A stretch of 64,000 nucleotides of DNA, from positions 155,614 to 219,613 of the forward strand of contig NZ_JAIWNC010000019.1 of assembly GCF_020216025.1 (NCBI RefSeq), given 5' to 3'. Of the stretch, positions 44,548-51,936 are shown piece after piece. A program made the position numbers and the translations under genes. The notes beneath the pieces are model-generated. The model was given only the letters and a program-made list of their open reading frames with translations, did no database searches and was not told the origin of the DNA. Positions within the stretch are counted from its first letter, which is position 1, and each line of letters starts with the position of its first letter. This DNA comes from Jidongwangia harbinensis (lineage in GTDB: Bacteria > Actinomycetota > Actinomycetes > Mycobacteriales > Micromonosporaceae).

Positions 44548-45039
44548 ATGGCTCTCGGCAACCGTTACAAAACTGCGCCCGGTGCGGGCACGCTTGCCGC
44601 ACTCATACTCGTCCTGGTCTTCGGCAGCCCCTGGTACGTCGACTGGGTCAATGACAACACCAACCCGGCCACCGCCGGCGGGTGGTGGTTCCGCCTCCTC
44701 TCCTGGCCGCGCTGGCGGATCGACTCCGACGACTCCCTCCGCGAGATCCTGGTCACCGACCTCCGGGCCATCCTGGTCGTCCTGCTGACCGCGGTCTTCC
44801 TGTTCCTGCTGCCCGGTTCGCAGCTGGCCCGGGCCCGGGGCACCGTCAGCCAGTTCTTCGCGGGCTGGTCGGCGTACGTCTTCGCGTGCGGTTTCGCCGC
44901 ACTGCTCACCACGCTGTTCCTGGCCAACCCGTCGCTGCTGGGCGCATTCCAGTCGGCCGGTGCGGGAGCCACGTACGGCCTGTTCGTGGGCTGGATCATC
45001 GGCCTGGCCACGCTGGGCGGCCGGCGCGGCACCCGATGA
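44548..45039 (+). CDS. Hypothetical membrane protein with four helices
   Basis: A 163-residue protein with hydrophobic segments at about 14-30, 72-90, 105-125 and 135-155. A Trp-rich outer loop (GGWWFRLLSWPRWRID) lies between the first two. No family was recognised. It stands alone between the 93-residue gene and the convergent OpuC-type ATPase gene; the 168 nt after it show nothing clear. Confidence 0.65.
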   Translation: MALGNRYKTAPGAGTLAALILVLVFGSPWYVDWVNDNTNPATAGGWWFRLLSWPRWRIDSDDSLREILVTDLRAILVVLLTAVFLFLLPGSQLARARGTVSQFFAGWSAYVFACGFAALLTTLFLANPSLLGAFQSAGAGATYGLFVGWIIGLATLGGRRGTR

Positions 45040-45207
45040 CCGCGGCCCGCTGAGAAACGCCCCGGGTCGCCTTCCGTCCCCCGACGCGGCCCAGGGTCAC
45101 CGGCGCGAGCGTCCGGCCGGCATTTCCCCCGACGGCCGCACGCACCGCCGCGCCGAACCCGTGGCGTGGCCGGACCCCGCTGAGGCGGTCCGGCCGCGCC
45201 GCGGTCG

Positions 45208-46218
45208 TCAGACCGTCGCCTCGGCCCGGTTCGGCACCTCGAAGATCGCCGACCGGGACACCGTGCCGACCGGCGTGTCGCCGTCCACCACCGCGACGTT
45301 CAGCGAGTCCACGGTGAGCATCGCGGCCAGCGCGTCGTACAGCGTGCCCCCGACCGGCACGGTCGGCAGCCGTTCGACGTCCTCGGAGTTGCCCAGCGGG
45401 CGCATCGCGGCGCGGACCGAGGTGACCGACAACCGCCGGACGCCCCGGTCGGCGCCGACGAACTCGCGGACCGCGTCCGACGCGGGCGCACCGAGCAGGT
45501 CGGCGGGCGGGGCGTACTGGAGCAGCCGGCCGCCCTCGCCGAGTACCGCGATCCGGTCGCCCAGCCGTACCGCCTCGTCGATGTCGTGGGTGACCAGCAC
45601 GATCGTCTTGCGTACCGTGGCCTGCAGGTTGAGGAATTCCTCCTGCAGGCGGGACCGGACGATCGGGTCGACCGCGGAGAACGGCTCGTCCATCAGCAGC
45701 ACCAGCGGATCGGCGGCGAGGGCGCGGGCCACGCCGACCCGTTGCCGCTGCCCGCCGGAGAGTTCGTGCGGGTACCGGTCGGCGTACCGCTTCGGGTCCA
45801 GGCCGACCAGCTCGAGCAGCTCGTCGCTGCGGTCCCGGATCCGCTTGCGCTTCCAGCCCAGCAGCCGCGGGACGGTGCCCACGTTGGTGCGGATGGACTG
45901 GTGCGGGAACAGGCCGACGTTCTGGATCACGTACCCGATCTGCCGGCGCAGTTGCACCGGGTCCTGCCCGGTGATGTCCTCGCCGTCGATCAGGATGCGG
46001 CCCTTGCTCGGCTCCACCAGCCGGTTCAGCATCCGCAGCACGGTGGATTTCCCGCAGCCCGACGGGCCGATGAGGACGACCAGTTCACCGGCCGCGACGT
46101 CGAGGCTGAAGTCGCCGACCGCCACGGTGCCGTCCGGGTACACCTTCCCGACGTTCTCACATGTGATCGACGCGGCCGTCCGGCCAGCGCCGGAGTCGGT
46201 GATCGCGGTAGCGTCCAC
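45208..46218 (-). CDS. opuCA: OpuCA-type ABC transporter ATPase (glycine betaine/choline uptake)
   Basis: A 336-residue ATPase. Walker A GPSGCGKST, signature LSGGQRQRVGVARAL, Walker B VLLMDEPFSAVD and the switch histidine in VLVTHDIDEA are intact. The C-terminal part (about 245-336) has a CBS-like pair of segments (DRGVRRLSVTSVR ... LNVAVVDGDTPVGTVSRS) as in osmosensing OpuA/OpuC ATPases. GTG 46218 has AGGAAGGA 6 nt upstream. It diverges from the permease genes with only 2 nt between the start codons, an unusual split of an opu operon. Confidence 0.92.
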   Translation of the reverse strand: MDATAITDSGAGRTAASITCENVGKVYPDGTVAVGDFSLDVAAGELVVLIGPSGCGKSTVLRMLNRLVEPSKGRILIDGEDITGQDPVQLRRQIGYVIQNVGLFPHQSIRTNVGTVPRLLGWKRKRIRDRSDELLELVGLDPKRYADRYPHELSGGQRQRVGVARALAADPLVLLMDEPFSAVDPIVRSRLQEEFLNLQATVRKTIVLVTHDIDEAVRLGDRIAVLGEGGRLLQYAPPADLLGAPASDAVREFVGADRGVRRLSVTSVRAAMRPLGNSEDVERLPTVPVGGTLYDALAAMLTVDSLNVAVVDGDTPVGTVSRSAIFEVPNRAEATV

Positions 46219-46220
46219 GT

Positions 46221-46958
46221 ATGTCCTTCCTGTCCTGGGGCGGTGACCTCGCCGGGGGCCGTGGCTTCGCCGCCGTGGCCGCACCCGCCGATGACGGGCC
46301 GGGAAATCCGTGGTTCTCCTGGCGTTACGTCCAGGACAACGCCGACGCGATTCTCTCCGCACTCCGTTTCCACGCCGACCTGACCGCGCGGAGCGTTCTC
46401 ATCGCTCTGCTGGTCGCGCTGCCGCTCAGTGTGCTGGCGTACTGGATCAAACCGCTGACCGGGCCGATTCTCGCACTCTCCGGGATTCTGTACACGATCC
46501 CGTCGCTGGCGTTGCTCGCGCTGCTGGCCCCGGCGGTCGGCACCACCAGTTCCACCTCGGTGCTCATCGCCCTGGTGCTCTACGCGCTGCTGGTCCTGGT
46601 CCGCAACGCGCTGGCCGGCCTCACCCAGGTCCCGGCCGAGGTCCGCGATGCGGCAACCGGCATGGGGTACGGCCGGGTCGGCCGGCTCCTGCGAATTGAA
46701 CTGCCGCTGGCGCTGCCGGGCATCCTCACCGGGCTGCGCCTCGCCACGGTCTCCACGGTGGCGCTGGTCACGGTCGGCGCGCTGATCGGCAAGGGCGGGC
46801 TCGGCGACCTGATCCTGGGCGGTTTCGCCAGCAACTTCTTCAAGGCGCAGATCGTCACCGGGACGATCCTCTGCGTCGGCCTGGCGCTGATCCTGGATCT
46901 TCTGTTGGCCGGGGTCGGGCGCCTGCTCACCCCGTGGACCCGGGTGCGGCGCTCATGA
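46221..46958 (+). CDS. opuCB: OpuCB-type ABC permease
   Basis: A 245-residue permease with about five or six helices and the coupling segment EVRDAATGMGYGRVGRLLRIELPLAL (EAA loop; short parts shown). It forms the channel with OpuCD. ATG 46221 has no ribosome binding site and faces the opuCA start 2 nt away. GTG 46275 is an in-frame alternative that would remove a Gly/Ala-rich start, so the N-terminus is uncertain. The stop overlaps the next gene by ATGA. Confidence 0.88.
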   Translation: MSFLSWGGDLAGGRGFAAVAAPADDGPGNPWFSWRYVQDNADAILSALRFHADLTARSVLIALLVALPLSVLAYWIKPLTGPILALSGILYTIPSLALLALLAPAVGTTSSTSVLIALVLYALLVLVRNALAGLTQVPAEVRDAATGMGYGRVGRLLRIELPLALPGILTGLRLATVSTVALVTVGALIGKGGLGDLILGGFASNFFKAQIVTGTILCVGLALILDLLLAGVGRLLTPWTRVRRS

Positions 46959-47671
46959 ACTACTTCTCCGAAGGGCTCGTCTGGTTCAACGACCCGCTGA
47001 ACTGGACCAATCCCGGCGGCCTGCTGGACCGGCTGTCCGAGCACCTGGCGATCAGCGCGTGGGCGGTGCTGCTGGGCTGCCTGGTCGGCTGGCCGCTGGG
47101 CATCTGGATGGGGCACCGCGGCCGGGGCGGCGGCGTGGTGGTCACGCTGGCCAACCTGACCCTGGCGATCCCGACGCTGGCCATGCTCACCATCCTGCCG
47201 CTGACCCCGCTCGGTTTCGGCCGGCCGCCGGTGGTGGTGGCGCTGGCCGTGTTCGCCGTGCCGCCGCTGCTGGCGAACGCGTACACCGGGCTGCGGCAGA
47301 TCGATCCGGAGACCCGGGACGCCGCCCGCGGCATGGGCCTCTCCGGCGGGCAGTTGCTGCGCCGGGTCGAACTGCCGCTGGCCGTGCCCTACCTGGCGGC
47401 CGGGCTGCGTACCGCCGCGGTGCAGGTGGTGGCGACCGCGGCACTGGCCACGTTCGTCAACGGCGGCGGGCTCGGGGAGATCATCCGAGCCGGCTTCGGG
47501 GTCGGGATGAGCAACGGCGGGGGCGGTCAGATCGTCGCCGGAGGCATCGCTGTGGCGCTCCTCGCACTTCTCGTCGAAGCCCTGCTGGCCGGCCTACAAC
47601 GCCTGGTCACACCGCGTGCGCTGCGCGCCCGTGGGCGCCGCGCGACACCGTCGGTGGTCCCGACTGCATAA
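46955..47671 (+). CDS. opuCD: OpuCD-type ABC permease
   Basis: A 238-residue permease with about six helices and the coupling loop around DAARGMGLSGGQLLRRVELP. A typical FVNGGGLGEII segment follows. ATG 46955 overlaps the opuCB stop (ATGA). The pair would form the heterodimeric channel for osmolyte uptake together with OpuCA. A 137-nt gap with two hairpins leads to the binding-protein gene. Confidence 0.92.
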   Translation: MNYFSEGLVWFNDPLNWTNPGGLLDRLSEHLAISAWAVLLGCLVGWPLGIWMGHRGRGGGVVVTLANLTLAIPTLAMLTILPLTPLGFGRPPVVVALAVFAVPPLLANAYTGLRQIDPETRDAARGMGLSGGQLLRRVELPLAVPYLAAGLRTAAVQVVATAALATFVNGGGLGEIIRAGFGVGMSNGGGGQIVAGGIAVALLALLVEALLAGLQRLVTPRALRARGRRATPSVVPTA

Positions 47672-47702
47672 CGGCGCCCGCCCACCCTGGAAAGTTGTCA
47701 CA

Positions 47703-47789
47703 CCTGCCGGGTAGACCTGGCAGGGAAGACACGGGCATCGGCCTCCGACTGCCCGTCGGACACGCGGCGCGGCCACCTTGGCCGCGCCG
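47703..47789 (+). promoter_or_regulatory. Two hairpins between opuCD and the binding-protein gene
   Basis: CCTGCC (47703-47708) pairs with GGCAGG (47719-47724). A stronger stem CGGCGCGGCC / GGCCGCGCCG (47765-47774 and 47780-47789) with a 5-nt loop ends 19 nt before the ATG. Such stems often stabilise mRNA of the binding-protein gene or reduce read-through. Their role here is inferred. Confidence 0.5.
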
Positions 47790-47808
47790 GGACACAGAAG
47801 GCGGCAGT

Positions 47809-48807
47809 ATGCGTCGAAATCTGCTCATGACCGCCGGCAGCCTGCTCGCCGGCGCGGTTATTCTCACCGGCTGCGGTGACGCCGGCTCCTCCGGCACCGA
47901 GGCCCCGGCCAGCTCCGCCGCGGGCGCCGGCTGCGCCCCGGTGGCGGGCGACACGCTGGTGGTGCTCACCGACGACAAGCAGCTGCAGAACACCGACAAC
48001 GTGGTGCCGGCGATCAACAAGAAGGCGTCCAGCCCGCAACTGGTGGCCGCGCTCGACAAGGTGTCCGCGGCACTCGACACCACCAAGCTGATCGCGCTCA
48101 ACAAGGCGGTGGTCATCGACCGCAAGACCTCCAAGGCGGCGGCGCAGGAGTTCGCCACGGCGAACAACCTGACCGCCGGCATCGCGAAGGGCCCCGGCGG
48201 CGAGATCACCGTCGGCGCCGCCAACTTCCCGGAGAACGCCACGCTCGGCGAGCTGTACGGGATCGCCCTGACCGCGGCCGGATACACCGTCAAGGTGCAG
48301 CAGATCGGCAACCGCGAGCTGTACGAGCCGGCCCTGGAGAAGGGCGAGATCGACGTGGTCCCGGAGTACGCCGCCACGCTCGCCACCTTCCTCAACGGCA
48401 AGGTGAACAAGGGCAGCACCGAGGACCCGTCGTCGCCCGAGCTCAACGTCACGATGACCAACCTCAAGGCGCTCGGTGACAAGGTCGGCCTGGTGTTCGG
48501 CACGCCGTCCGCCGCGCAGGACCAGAACGCCTTCGCCACCACCACCGCGTTCGCCGACAAGTACTCGGTGAAGACGCTGTCCGACCTCGGCGCCAAGTGC
48601 TCCGGGGCGGAAACCGTGCTGGGCGGCCCGCCGGAGTGCCCGCAGCGCCCCAAGTGCCAGCAGGGCCTGTCCTCGACCTACAACTTCCAGCCGGGCCGGT
48701 TCACCTCGCTGGACGCCGGCGGTCCGCTCACCCAGACCGCCCTCAAGCAGGGCACCATCAGCGTCGGTCTGGTCTTCAGTTCGGACGGCGTGCTGGCCGC
48801 GGGCTGA
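47809..48807 (+). CDS. Circularly permuted glycine betaine/choline-type substrate-binding lipoprotein
   Basis: A 332-residue lipoprotein (lipobox ILTGC) of the ProX/OsmF/OpuCC class with an altered order. In relatives the mature protein starts at the VGxxxFPE segment and ends, after the TDGxxAA motif, with about 80 residues containing LxxLxDDK, VVP and DAVSAKL-like motifs. Here that C-terminal block comes first (LVVLTDDKQLQNTDNVVP ... DKVSAALDTTKLIALN). It is followed by GEITVGAANFPENATLGELYG, and the protein stops right after VGLVFSSDGVLAAG. Four extra cysteines could form disulfides. The gene follows opuCB-opuCD and so should serve that transporter. Confidence 0.88.
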   Translation: MRRNLLMTAGSLLAGAVILTGCGDAGSSGTEAPASSAAGAGCAPVAGDTLVVLTDDKQLQNTDNVVPAINKKASSPQLVAALDKVSAALDTTKLIALNKAVVIDRKTSKAAAQEFATANNLTAGIAKGPGGEITVGAANFPENATLGELYGIALTAAGYTVKVQQIGNRELYEPALEKGEIDVVPEYAATLATFLNGKVNKGSTEDPSSPELNVTMTNLKALGDKVGLVFGTPSAAQDQNAFATTTAFADKYSVKTLSDLGAKCSGAETVLGGPPECPQRPKCQQGLSSTYNFQPGRFTSLDAGGPLTQTALKQGTISVGLVFSSDGVLAAG

Positions 48808-48893
48808 CGCGGCGCGGCGCCGGGCATCCGACGAAAAGATGCCCGGCGCCGCCCGTTTCGTGCACCAGGGTCATATCGGTAGCATCTGCGACC

Positions 48894-50792
48894 ATGTCGG
48901 ACCGGGATGCCGAGAACGGGCACGGCGGGCAGGGGCACAGCGCTCGCCTGTTGCGCGCCCTCGTCTGGACCGGTGCCGGTCTGGCGCCGATCGCGGCGCT
49001 GGTCGTACTGATCGGCGGCAGTAACGGCTCGATCCGTTTCGCGGTGCTGCTGATCGCCGTCTGCGTGGTGCTGATCGGCGCCTCGATGCTGATCCGCAGC
49101 GACCCGGTGCTGCTGCGGATGGACGTCGAGGACCGGGTCGCGGCCGAGGTCGACGCACTGCGCGAGGAGATGCGCGGCGAGATCGCGGCGGCCGCCCGGG
49201 CGACGCACCACCGGGTGCAGGCGCTGCAGGAGGAAGTCAGCCGCCGGCAGGCCGTGGCGCCGGTCCGGCCGGAGCCGGCTCGTGCTTCGATCGGCCAGCC
49301 TGAATCGGCTCGTGCTTCGGTCGGCCAGCCTGAATCGGCTCGTGCTTCGGTCGGCCAGCCTGAATCGGCTCGTGCTTCGGTCGGCCGGCCCGAACCAGCC
49401 CGTGCCGCGGCCGGGCGTGCGGTCGCGGCCGTTCAGGCTCCGGCCGCCTTTCCGGCAGCCAGGTCCCGCGGCGAATACAACACCGGCAGATCGTCCCTGA
49501 CCGGGCAGCCGGAGGCCGATCCGGTCGAGGCGGGCTGGGCCGAGCCGGTCCCGGCAACCACCAGCTGGCCCGAGTCCGATGATGCGGCCGCCGGCTGGCC
49601 GGAGCGCGATGATGCGGCCGCCGGCTGGCCGGAGCGCGATGATGCGGCCGCCGGCTGGGCGGAGCGCGATGATGCGGCCGCCGGCTGGGCGGAGCGCGAT
49701 GATGCGGCCGCCGGCTGGGCGGAGCGCGATGACGCGGCTGCGGGCTGGGCGGAGCGCGATGACGCGGCTGCGGGCTGGGCGGAGCGCGATGACGCGGCTG
49801 CGGGCTGGGCGGAGTCGGATGATCCTGCCGTGGGCTGGTCCGGGCGAGGTGACGGGGCCGCGGATTGGCCGGAGCCGGGTGATGCGGGCACCGGCTGGTC
49901 GCGGTCGCGTGACGCGGCCACCGGTTGGTCAGACGCGGACGACGCGGGCGCCTCGGGCGCCTCGGGCGCCGGCTGGTCCGGGCGGGGTGACGCGGCTGCG
50001 GGTTGGTCGGAGTCGGGTGGTGCGGGGCCTGGCTGGTCGGAGTCGGGTGCGGGGCCTGGCTGGTCGGAGTCGGGTGACGTGGCCGCCGGCTGGTCGGAGT
50101 CGGACGATGCGGGCGCCGGCTGGCCGGAGCCCGGGCATGCGACCGGCGGCTGGCCGGACCAACGCCCCGCGCCCGTCGGCCGCGCGGCACCGATGAAGGT
50201 GGCCGGCGGACGTGCCCGCGTGGTGGCCTCCGCGCCCGGCTGGCCGGACACGCCGGGCCGCGGCACCCCCGGCGTTCCGTCCCGGCACCCACGCCCGGCG
50301 CCGCCACAGGCCCCGGTCGGCCGGGCCTCCGCGTCGATTCCCCGCCAGTCCGCGTCCATTCCCCGCCAGCCCGTGTCCGCGGCCCGCCCGTCCGCGTCCG
50401 CTCCCCGTCAGTCCACGTCCGCGTCCGCGTCGGTTCCCCCGCAGTCCGCTCCGATTCCCCGGCGGTCCGCGTCCGCGTCCGCCTCCGCTGCCGTCCCGCC
50501 CCCGACACCGGTCAGCTACGGAAGCAACCGAGCCGAACCCGCACCCGACCAGTCCGCCGCCACTCCACCCTGGTCCCCGGACGACGCCGGCCACGACGAC
50601 GGCCGCGGAACCGGCCGCCACGCGGGGTACCGCGGTCGCCGGCATCGTGACGAGGACGAACCCTCGTACGGCGGCGGCCCGGACGACCGGGACTACGGCG
50701 GGTACGGCGTGGAGGGCCGCTACGACCAGCCCGACCCGCTCGCCGACCAGTACGACTGGCGGTCGGCGGAGAGCCCGCCCGGCCGGTGGTGA
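48894..50792 (+). CDS. Membrane protein with a long repetitive disordered tail
   Basis: A 632-residue protein. Two membrane helices lie at about 20-65, followed by a coiled-coil stretch (DVEDRVAAEVDALREEMRGE, about 80-120). The rest is low-complexity. It has four copies of a ten-residue unit PESARASVGQ, then about 17 units of a decapeptide of the type RDDAAAGWAE (eight nearly perfect), then Pro/Ser-rich and Gly/Tyr/Asp-rich ends. By position and layout it may match Rv3604c, an Ala/Arg/Pro-rich membrane protein upstream of the DUF2520 gene in mycobacteria. The function is unknown. The ATG at 48894 is preferred; a TAGCAT hexamer lies 8 nt upstream. Confidence 0.75.
   Translation: MSDRDAENGHGGQGHSARLLRALVWTGAGLAPIAALVVLIGGSNGSIRFAVLLIAVCVVLIGASMLIRSDPVLLRMDVEDRVAAEVDALREEMRGEIAAAARATHHRVQALQEEVSRRQAVAPVRPEPARASIGQPESARASVGQPESARASVGQPESARASVGRPEPARAAAGRAVAAVQAPAAFPAARSRGEYNTGRSSLTGQPEADPVEAGWAEPVPATTSWPESDDAAAGWPERDDAAAGWPERDDAAAGWAERDDAAAGWAERDDAAAGWAERDDAAAGWAERDDAAAGWAERDDAAAGWAESDDPAVGWSGRGDGAADWPEPGDAGTGWSRSRDAATGWSDADDAGASGASGAGWSGRGDAAAGWSESGGAGPGWSESGAGPGWSESGDVAAGWSESDDAGAGWPEPGHATGGWPDQRPAPVGRAAPMKVAGGRARVVASAPGWPDTPGRGTPGVPSRHPRPAPPQAPVGRASASIPRQSASIPRQPVSAARPSASAPRQSTSASASVPPQSAPIPRRSASASASAAVPPPTPVSYGSNRAEPAPDQSAATPPWSPDDAGHDDGRGTGRHAGYRGRRHRDEDEPSYGGGPDDRDYGGYGVEGRYDQPDPLADQYDWRSAESPPGRW
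49278..49397 (+). repeat. 30-bp tandem repeat array A (four units)
   Basis: Units of 30 bp starting at 49278, 49308, 49338 and 49368. The first three are almost identical and the fourth decays. Each encodes ten residues (ARASVGQPES). In-frame copy number change is possible. Confidence 0.9.
49578..49817 (+). repeat. 30-bp tandem repeat array B (eight nearly identical units)
   Basis: Eight 30-bp units from 49578, each coding DDAAAGW(P/A)ER. Degenerate units with the same Gly-Trp every ten residues continue to about 50160. Near-identity at DNA level suggests recent expansion. Confidence 0.92.
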
Positions 50793-50793
50793 C

Positions 50794-51936
50794 CTACTTG
50801 TCGACGTCGCCGACCACGAAGAACATCGAGCCCAGGATCGCGATCAGGTCCGGCACCAGGCAGCCCGGGATGAGCGTGGCGAGGGCCTGCACGTTCGCGT
50901 AGGAGGCGGTCCGCAACTTCAGTCGCCACGGGGTCTTCTCGCCACGCGACACCAGGTAGTACCCGTTGATGCCGAGCGGGTTCTCGGTCCACGCGTAGGT
51001 GTGGCCCTCCGGCGCCTTGACCACCTTGGGCAGTCGTACGTTCACCGGCCCGCCGATCCGGTCCACCCGGTCCAGGCATTCCTCGGCCAGGTCCAGCGAT
51101 ACGTACACCTGCTCCAGCAGCACCTCGAACCGGGAGTGGCAGTCACCGGCGGTCCGCGTCACCACCGGCACATCCAACTGGTCGTACGCCAGGTACGGTT
51201 CGTCGCGCCGCAGGTCGATGTCCAGACCGCTGGCCCGGGCGACCGGTCCGGACGCGCCGTACGCGGCCGCCTGCTCCGCGGTCAGCACGCCGACGCCGAC
51301 CGTACGGGCCAGGAAGATGTCGTTGCGCCGGATCAACCGGTCCAGGTCCGGCAGCCGCTTGCGGACCAGCGCGATCGCCTCGCGGGCGCGGCGGGTCCAG
51401 CCGGCCGGCACCTCCTCCTTGAGGCCGCCGACCCGGTTGAACATGTAGTGGATGCGGCCACCGGAGACCTCCTCCATGACCGCCTGCAACGTCTCGCGCT
51501 CCCGGAACGCGTAGAACATCGGAGTGATGGCCCCGATCTCCAGCGGGTACGACCCGAGGAACATCAGATGGTTCAGCACCCGGTTCAGCTCGGCCAGGGC
51601 CATCCGCAGCCAGACCGCACGCTCCGGCACCTCGATGCCCATCAGCCGTTCGACGGCGAGCACCACGCCCAACTCGTTGGCGAACGCGGACAGCCAGTCG
51701 TGCCGGTTCGCCAGCATGATGATCTGCCGGTAGTCACGGACCTCGAACAGCTTCTCCGCGCCCCGGTGCATGTACCCGACGATCGGCTCGCACGCGACCA
51801 CGCGCTCGCCGTCGAGGGTCAGCTTCAGTCGCAGGACGCCGTGCGTGGACGGATGCTGCGGCCCGATGTTGAGCACCATGTCGGCCGTGTCGAGACCGGC
51901 ACCGGTGCCGACCGTCATCTCCCGCAGATCGCTCAC
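50794..51936 (-). CDS. nuoD: Lone NuoD paralogue (NADH-quinone oxidoreductase subunit D, second type)
   Basis: A 380-residue homologue of the 49-kDa/NDUFS2 subunit of complex I. NIGPQHPSTHGVLRL (with H32 at the quinone-site histidine), GYMHRGAEKLFE, GSYPLEIGAITPMF and the C-terminal GSMFFVVGDVDK are clear. The tyrosine that contacts quinone in bovine NDUFS2 (Y108) is W81 here. No other nuo genes are nearby, so it either joins a complex encoded elsewhere or has a separate role. GTG 51936 overlaps the stop of the methyltransferase gene (GTGA). Confidence 0.92.
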   Translation of the reverse strand: MSDLREMTVGTGAGLDTADMVLNIGPQHPSTHGVLRLKLTLDGERVVACEPIVGYMHRGAEKLFEVRDYRQIIMLANRHDWLSAFANELGVVLAVERLMGIEVPERAVWLRMALAELNRVLNHLMFLGSYPLEIGAITPMFYAFRERETLQAVMEEVSGGRIHYMFNRVGGLKEEVPAGWTRRAREAIALVRKRLPDLDRLIRRNDIFLARTVGVGVLTAEQAAAYGASGPVARASGLDIDLRRDEPYLAYDQLDVPVVTRTAGDCHSRFEVLLEQVYVSLDLAEECLDRVDRIGGPVNVRLPKVVKAPEGHTYAWTENPLGINGYYLVSRGEKTPWRLKLRTASYANVQALATLIPGCLVPDLIAILGSMFFVVGDVDK

